Origin: an uncultured Ruminococcus sp.
GTDB lineage: Bacteria > Bacillota > Clostridia > Oscillospirales > Ruminococcaceae
Direction of reading: 5' to 3'
Assembly (NCBI GenBank): GCA_900539095.1
Contig: UQAR01000048.1
Coordinates: forward strand, 1 to 17,163
Length of the DNA stretch: 17,163 nucleotides
Position 1 is the stretch's first letter; each line of letters starts with the position of its first letter. Of this stretch, positions 14,153 to 17,163 are shown one piece after another. Below the pieces are notes generated by a model. That model ran no database searches, was not told where the DNA came from, and worked only from the letters and a program-made list of their open reading frames with translations. A program made the position numbers and the translations under genes.

Positions 14153-15710
14153 AATATAAACTCCATGTGTTTTTGTATGTATAAGGTTCTGTGAATCGTC
14201 CGAGGTATACCATGTCATAATGGTCATCAGAGTAGAAATAGTCGTTCATCTGATAAGGTGAGTCAGGGAATGGATCACCGAAAACGAAAAACTTTTTTTG
14301 GTATTTGTAGATATTTTCAACGTTGCCAACGTCGGTTACTTCAGTTGGAAAGACATCTAGTGTGTTGAGTACGCACCATGTATCATCGCACACATAATGC
14401 TCAGCGTCGGGAAAATAATACATCATTATTCCCAGTGACCATTCATGAATGTGCATAAAGGCAATATCGTCACCTCCGTTTTCCTTGATGGTCTCTATCA
14501 TTTGTGAAAAGTTGGAGCTGTCAAGTTCATTTTTTACATTGCTGCAATTAATAAAAAAACTTACGAAAAACAGCAGAACAACAACCAGAAATAATCTAAG
14601 GTCAAGCAACTTGCCTAATATGACCGATAAAAGAATTACCATAAGTGAACTGATAATATAGAAGTATCTGACGGCAATTATAGGATAAACAAGATAAGTA
14701 AAAAGTATCAGTGCGACAACAGGTCCTATATACATAAGCCCACAGTAAAGGATACTTACGAAATCAGAACGATATGGAGAAAGTTTCTGGCGAATATCTT
14801 TAAATGTTTTGCATTTGCGTATTTTATACACAAACATAAGAAGTGATATGCAAATTAATACTGAAATGAGGTACGTAGCAAGTCCGCTTGCGTAGCCGAA
14901 ATGTACATCATATGTCCAATCTACTATCAGTCCGCTTGATATTTCAGAATTGGACCAGTAATGGTTCTGAACATTTGAATACTGTTTCATTACAACGATC
15001 AGCCACGGGCAATAGCATACTGCACATACCATTCCGCTGATGAAGAAATAGAGAATTTTTTTCTTTTGTTTTGAAATAGTAGTAAAAGCAAGAGATATTA
15101 TGTAAAAAGATAATGCAGCCAGCATTGATACATTGTGAGTATACATTGCAAGCACGGAAAAAATAGTCATGCAAATATAAGCATATCTATAGCCTTTGAA
15201 TAGTGCAAGATACATATATGTAGCAGCTGCGGCGGTCAGAAAATAAGCAAGAACTGTTGGGCGAATTTCAGGTACAAGTATAAAATTTACATAAGAGAAT
15301 GTATAAAGCAGCATGCAGATTACCGATGTCCGTTTTCCAAAAGCAGCACGGACTGGAAATGCTGCCAAAAAGATCAATCCCCATATTATAAGTATAGTTA
15401 AGAAACGCATTGCCAGCAGCGACTCGCCGAAAATGCAGGTCCATAGCTTGAGTATCAGTGTATAAAGTGGAGGACTATAGTCTTCAGGTATAAGCTTAAT
15501 GATATCACTGAGGCTGTGTTTTGTCAGAAAATATTGATATGAGCTATCATAGTTTATGATATCAGCATTAAATGGCGGCAGAATATGTAGTACGGTTACA
15601 ACCATCATAAAGATAGCCAAGATCAGTATGATCTTATTATCACTAAAGGTTTTTATTTTGTTTATAAAAGCTGAGTTGCTACTTTTTGACGCTTTTGTTA
15701 ATTCCAGCAT
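14115..15710 (-). CDS. GT-C membrane glycosyltransferase (ArnT/GT39-like), copy 1
   Basis: This 531-residue integral membrane protein has a short cytoplasmic N terminus (1-25), about 10-12 helices, and a C-terminal extracytoplasmic domain. NYDSSYQY (53-60) supplies the first-loop Asp55 of GT-C enzymes, and PEDYSPP (75-81) follows. EIRPT, LAMYTHN and, near the C terminus, HIHEW, YYFPDAEHYVCDD and DVFPTEV are shared with the neighbouring paralogue, so this is an old tandem duplication that has diverged. It probably moves a sugar from a polyprenyl-phosphate carrier, supplied by the adjacent GT2, to a surface glycan or protein. The ATG (15708-15710) has GGAG (15720-15723) nine bases upstream and overlaps the GT2 gene by 32 bases, so expression is likely coupled. 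Confidence 0.87.
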   Translation of the reverse strand: MLELTKASKSSNSAFINKIKTFSDNKIILILAIFMMVVTVLHILPPFNADIINYDSSYQYFLTKHSLSDIIKLIPEDYSPPLYTLILKLWTCIFGESLLAMRFLTILIIWGLIFLAAFPVRAAFGKRTSVICMLLYTFSYVNFILVPEIRPTVLAYFLTAAAATYMYLALFKGYRYAYICMTIFSVLAMYTHNVSMLAALSFYIISLAFTTISKQKKKILYFFISGMVCAVCYCPWLIVVMKQYSNVQNHYWSNSEISSGLIVDWTYDVHFGYASGLATYLISVLICISLLMFVYKIRKCKTFKDIRQKLSPYRSDFVSILYCGLMYIGPVVALILFTYLVYPIIAVRYFYIISSLMVILLSVILGKLLDLRLFLVVVLLFFVSFFINCSNVKNELDSSNFSQMIETIKENGGDDIAFMHIHEWSLGIMMYYFPDAEHYVCDDTWCVLNTLDVFPTEVTDVGNVENIYKYQKKFFVFGDPFPDSPYQMNDYFYSDDHYDMVYLGRFTEPYTYKNTWSLYYVTAKDQSTSKE

Positions 15711-16398
15711 TTATCCTAACTCCAATCAACATAAATAGTGTTTTTATATAACCAAGAATGAATTTGAAAAGCTGTCGCTTTGACTCTCCGTAAAGACGCT
15801 TTTCAAATACGATAGGCGTTTCTTTTACAACAAGTTTGCGGTTGTTTATTTTCATCTTTAACAGCACTTCCTGTAGAATATCGTAATTCTTGCAGGTCAA
15901 CTCGACCGCTTTCAGCTGCTTTGTGTCATACATACGAAAATCTGTAGAAATGTCCTTGGCTTTGATCCCAGTTATTATCCTGAAAACAAAATTCAATATA
16001 TGCGACATAACTATAGACGTTTTGGAGTCATTGGTCTTTCCGCCCTTAACGTATCTTGAACCGATAACAACGTCAGCACCTTTGATAAATTTTTTGTATA
16101 TATCCCTTATGTAAACAGGATTATGAGATCCGTCGCTGTCCATTATAAGAAATTTGTCAAACTGTGCCTCTTGGATTCCGGTTATAAAAGCACCGCCGAA
16201 ATTCGGCAGACGCTGATTCACATATTTTGCACCAAACTCCTTGCACACATCAGGGGTATTATCAAGAGGACGCATGGTGTCAATAATAATTATCTCATGT
16301 TCCTCACCTGTATTTTCAAGTTGCTGTTTTATCTTAGGGAGAAGTATACGAAGATTTTCCGCCTCTTTGTAAGCAAGCAGCACTGCACTTATAGCCAT
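15679..16398 (-). CDS. GT2 polyprenyl-phosphate sugar synthase-like (DPM1/GtrB type)
   Basis: This 239-residue GT-A glycosyltransferase resembles dolichol- or polyprenol-phosphate mannose synthase. It opens with ISAVLLAYKEAENL (3-16) and has the metal-binding DSDGSHNP (87-94), VIGSRYVKGG (111-120), STDFRMYD (151-158) and the GESK block (204-207) of the family. The usual DDxSxD nucleotide loop reads IDTMRPLDNTPDV (39-51), so the second Asp is Thr41. There are no C-terminal transmembrane helices like those of GtrB, only an amphipathic tail. The neighbouring GtrA protein may supply the membrane part. The donor could be GDP-mannose, given manC nearby, or another nucleotide sugar. ATG 16398 has a weak GAG-type binding site; a GTG at 16407, right after the gtrA stop, would add three residues. 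Confidence 0.88.
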   Translation of the reverse strand: MAISAVLLAYKEAENLRILLPKIKQQLENTGEEHEIIIIDTMRPLDNTPDVCKEFGAKYVNQRLPNFGGAFITGIQEAQFDKFLIMDSDGSHNPVYIRDIYKKFIKGADVVIGSRYVKGGKTNDSKTSIVMSHILNFVFRIITGIKAKDISTDFRMYDTKQLKAVELTCKNYDILQEVLLKMKINNRKLVVKETPIVFEKRLYGESKRQLFKFILGYIKTLFMLIGVRINAGINKSVKK

Positions 16399-16407
16399 AA
16401 ATATCAC

Positions 16408-16803
16408 TCAATTCTTATAAGTTATTTTTCTGTTGAGAAAATATTGCAACAAACACACAACTATCATTACCAGAAATTTTAGCACATAAATATTGATAGT
16501 CGATTTCAGCAGATATATAAGCAGCGTTGAGATCAGCGAACCTGCAATACATATCGACGCATATGATAAAAAAGTTTTTATGTAGTCATTATGTTTTTTG
16601 AAATTTAGAAGTGTATTTGTTGTAAACGTAAAAATAAACCCGCAGACATTTCCAATAAGGCTGCATATCTCAGGTTTATCAAAAACTGCAAAATGTATTA
16701 GAATGGAACAGACGACGTAATCGATCACTGCTGCGGTGCCTCCGAAAAAGGCATATAGGATAAAATTACGGTATTTTTTATACAGATCAATGATATGTGT
16801 CAA
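16408..16803 (-). CDS. GtrA-like membrane protein
   Basis: This 131-residue protein has four predicted helices (about 13-35, 42-65, 78-98, 104-125) and two copies of the GtrA-family motif: TTNTLLNFKKH (61-71) and QYFLNRKITYK (120-130). GtrA proteins are proposed to flip or present polyprenyl-phosphate-linked sugars, and related four-helix domains anchor some archaeal and bacterial polyprenyl-phosphate mannose synthases. Being directly followed by a GT2 that lacks membrane helices fits either role. The only plausible start is TTG (16801-16803), with AGGGG (16813-16817) nine bases upstream. Its TGA (16408-16410) is adjacent to the GT2 start region. It is the first gene of the seven-gene operon. 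Confidence 0.9.
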   Translation of the reverse strand: MTHIIDLYKKYRNFILYAFFGGTAAVIDYVVCSILIHFAVFDKPEICSLIGNVCGFIFTFTTNTLLNFKKHNDYIKTFLSYASICIAGSLISTLLIYLLKSTINIYVLKFLVMIVVCLLQYFLNRKITYKN

Positions 16804-16844
16804 AAAAATTAACCCCTATTATAAATATATATACTTTGTTTTTA

Positions 16845-16873
16845 ATTATATCATAAAATAATGTAAAAAGCAA
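16845..16873 (-). promoter_or_regulatory. Promoter of the glycan operon (extended -10)
   Basis: On the minus strand, TTGCTT (16868-16873) is followed after 17 bases by TATAAT (16845-16850), with TG one base upstream of it (TGATATAAT), an extended -10. The start would be near 16838, leaving a leader of about 35 bases that contains the AGGGG ribosome binding site. Confidence 0.78.
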
Positions 16874-17129
16874 GTCTTTTTGACAACTTTCCCCTAGATT
16901 TTACGATGATCTTTTATGTTTTTAGAGAAGTTGTCTAGTGATTTTTATGCAGCTTTTATATAAAATATATCAAAATATTCCTTCGGGTACACGTCTTGTG
17001 TGCATTGATAACAATTAAATTGCCGCAAAATGGTCACTAGATGCTAAATTTAACACAATAAGCTAATATTATTAACTGTTTGTTAAAACATATTCTTTGA
17101 TAATAATGTACAATCAAATTATCTAATAT
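16874..17129. other. AT-rich region upstream of the glycan operon, no gene seen
   Basis: No convincing coding frame was found on either strand. It contains an 8-bp inverted repeat, GACAACTT (16882-16889) and AAGTTGTC (16928-16935), 38 bases apart. A plus-strand TTGACA (16880-16885) with TACGAT 16 bases on has no gene behind it inside the window. This could be the 5' region of a divergent gene lost at the contig end. Confidence 0.4.
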
Positions 17130-17163
17130 CTGTCTCTTATACACATCTGACGCTGCCGACGAA
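17130..17163 (+). other. Nextera Read 1 adapter, reverse complement (artefact)
   Basis: Bases 17130-17148 are the Tn5 mosaic end (starting CTGTCTCTTATA) and 17149-17162 the Read 1 adapter complement (GACGCTGCCGACGA); the last base would be the first of an i5 index. This is adapter read-through, so genomic sequence ends at 17129. Confidence 0.97.

Noticed and set aside
9182..16803. Prophage-borne serotype-conversion gtr locus
   Set aside because: No integrase, attachment repeats or phage genes flank it in the window; only the gene logic is similar.
1..17163. CRISPR array, tRNA, rRNA or riboswitch
   Set aside because: No regularly spaced repeats, cloverleaf-like segments, rRNA stretches or long structured leaders were seen on either strand by eye; a covariance-model scan would be needed to exclude small RNAs.

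Overview
The window looks like a chromosomal piece of a low-to-mid G+C Gram-positive anaerobe (Bacillota, class Clostridia, most likely Oscillospiraceae, Ruminococcus-like). The reasons are strong GGAGG-type ribosome binding sites, AT-rich intergenic DNA, an NADH-linked [FeFe]-hydrogenase-type NuoE/NuoF pair, an HTH-containing BirA and a cytoplasmic type I pullulanase. Genus is an inference; no rRNA or marker gene is present. The first 47 and last 34 bases are Illumina Nextera adapter (left end with a recognisable i7 index), so genomic sequence runs only from 48 to 17129.

Layout. (1) 48-1378, minus strand: a NuoE/HydC-like subunit followed one base later by a NuoF/HydB-like subunit cut by the contig edge; the catalytic hydrogenase gene would lie off the left end. 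(2) 1575-2721, minus strand: birA with its own extended -10 promoter and a clear intrinsic terminator. (3) 2803-8651, plus strand: an apparent operon with a promoter in front of a MraY-like prenyl-phosphate sugar-phosphate transferase, then an LPG-synthase/UPF0104-type membrane protein, phosphatidylserine synthase, phosphatidylserine decarboxylase and a type I pullulanase, closed by a strong terminator. PssA and Psd together make phosphatidylethanolamine. (4) 8662-9172, plus strand: a small exported protein gene with a near-consensus promoter but a one-base frameshift in a T run between signal peptide and body. A terminator hairpin at its end serves both strands.

(5) 9182-16853, minus strand: a compact seven-gene cell-surface glycan operon, transcribed from an extended -10 promoter near 16850. 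In order of transcription it encodes a GtrA-like membrane protein, a polyprenyl-phosphate-sugar synthase-like GT2, two tandemly duplicated GT-C integral membrane glycosyltransferases, ManC, Gmd and an Rmd-like reductase. The enzymes form a plausible complete route: mannose-1-P to GDP-mannose (ManC), to GDP-4-keto-6-deoxymannose (Gmd), to GDP-D-rhamnose (Rmd-like). The GT2 would load a sugar onto polyprenyl phosphate, GtrA would help present it outside, and the GT-C pair would transfer it to an extracellular acceptor. This resembles phage-type gtrABC modification modules, but with two acceptor transferases and its own nucleotide-sugar supply; it is the most interesting part of the window. Donor and acceptor identities are not determined by the sequence.
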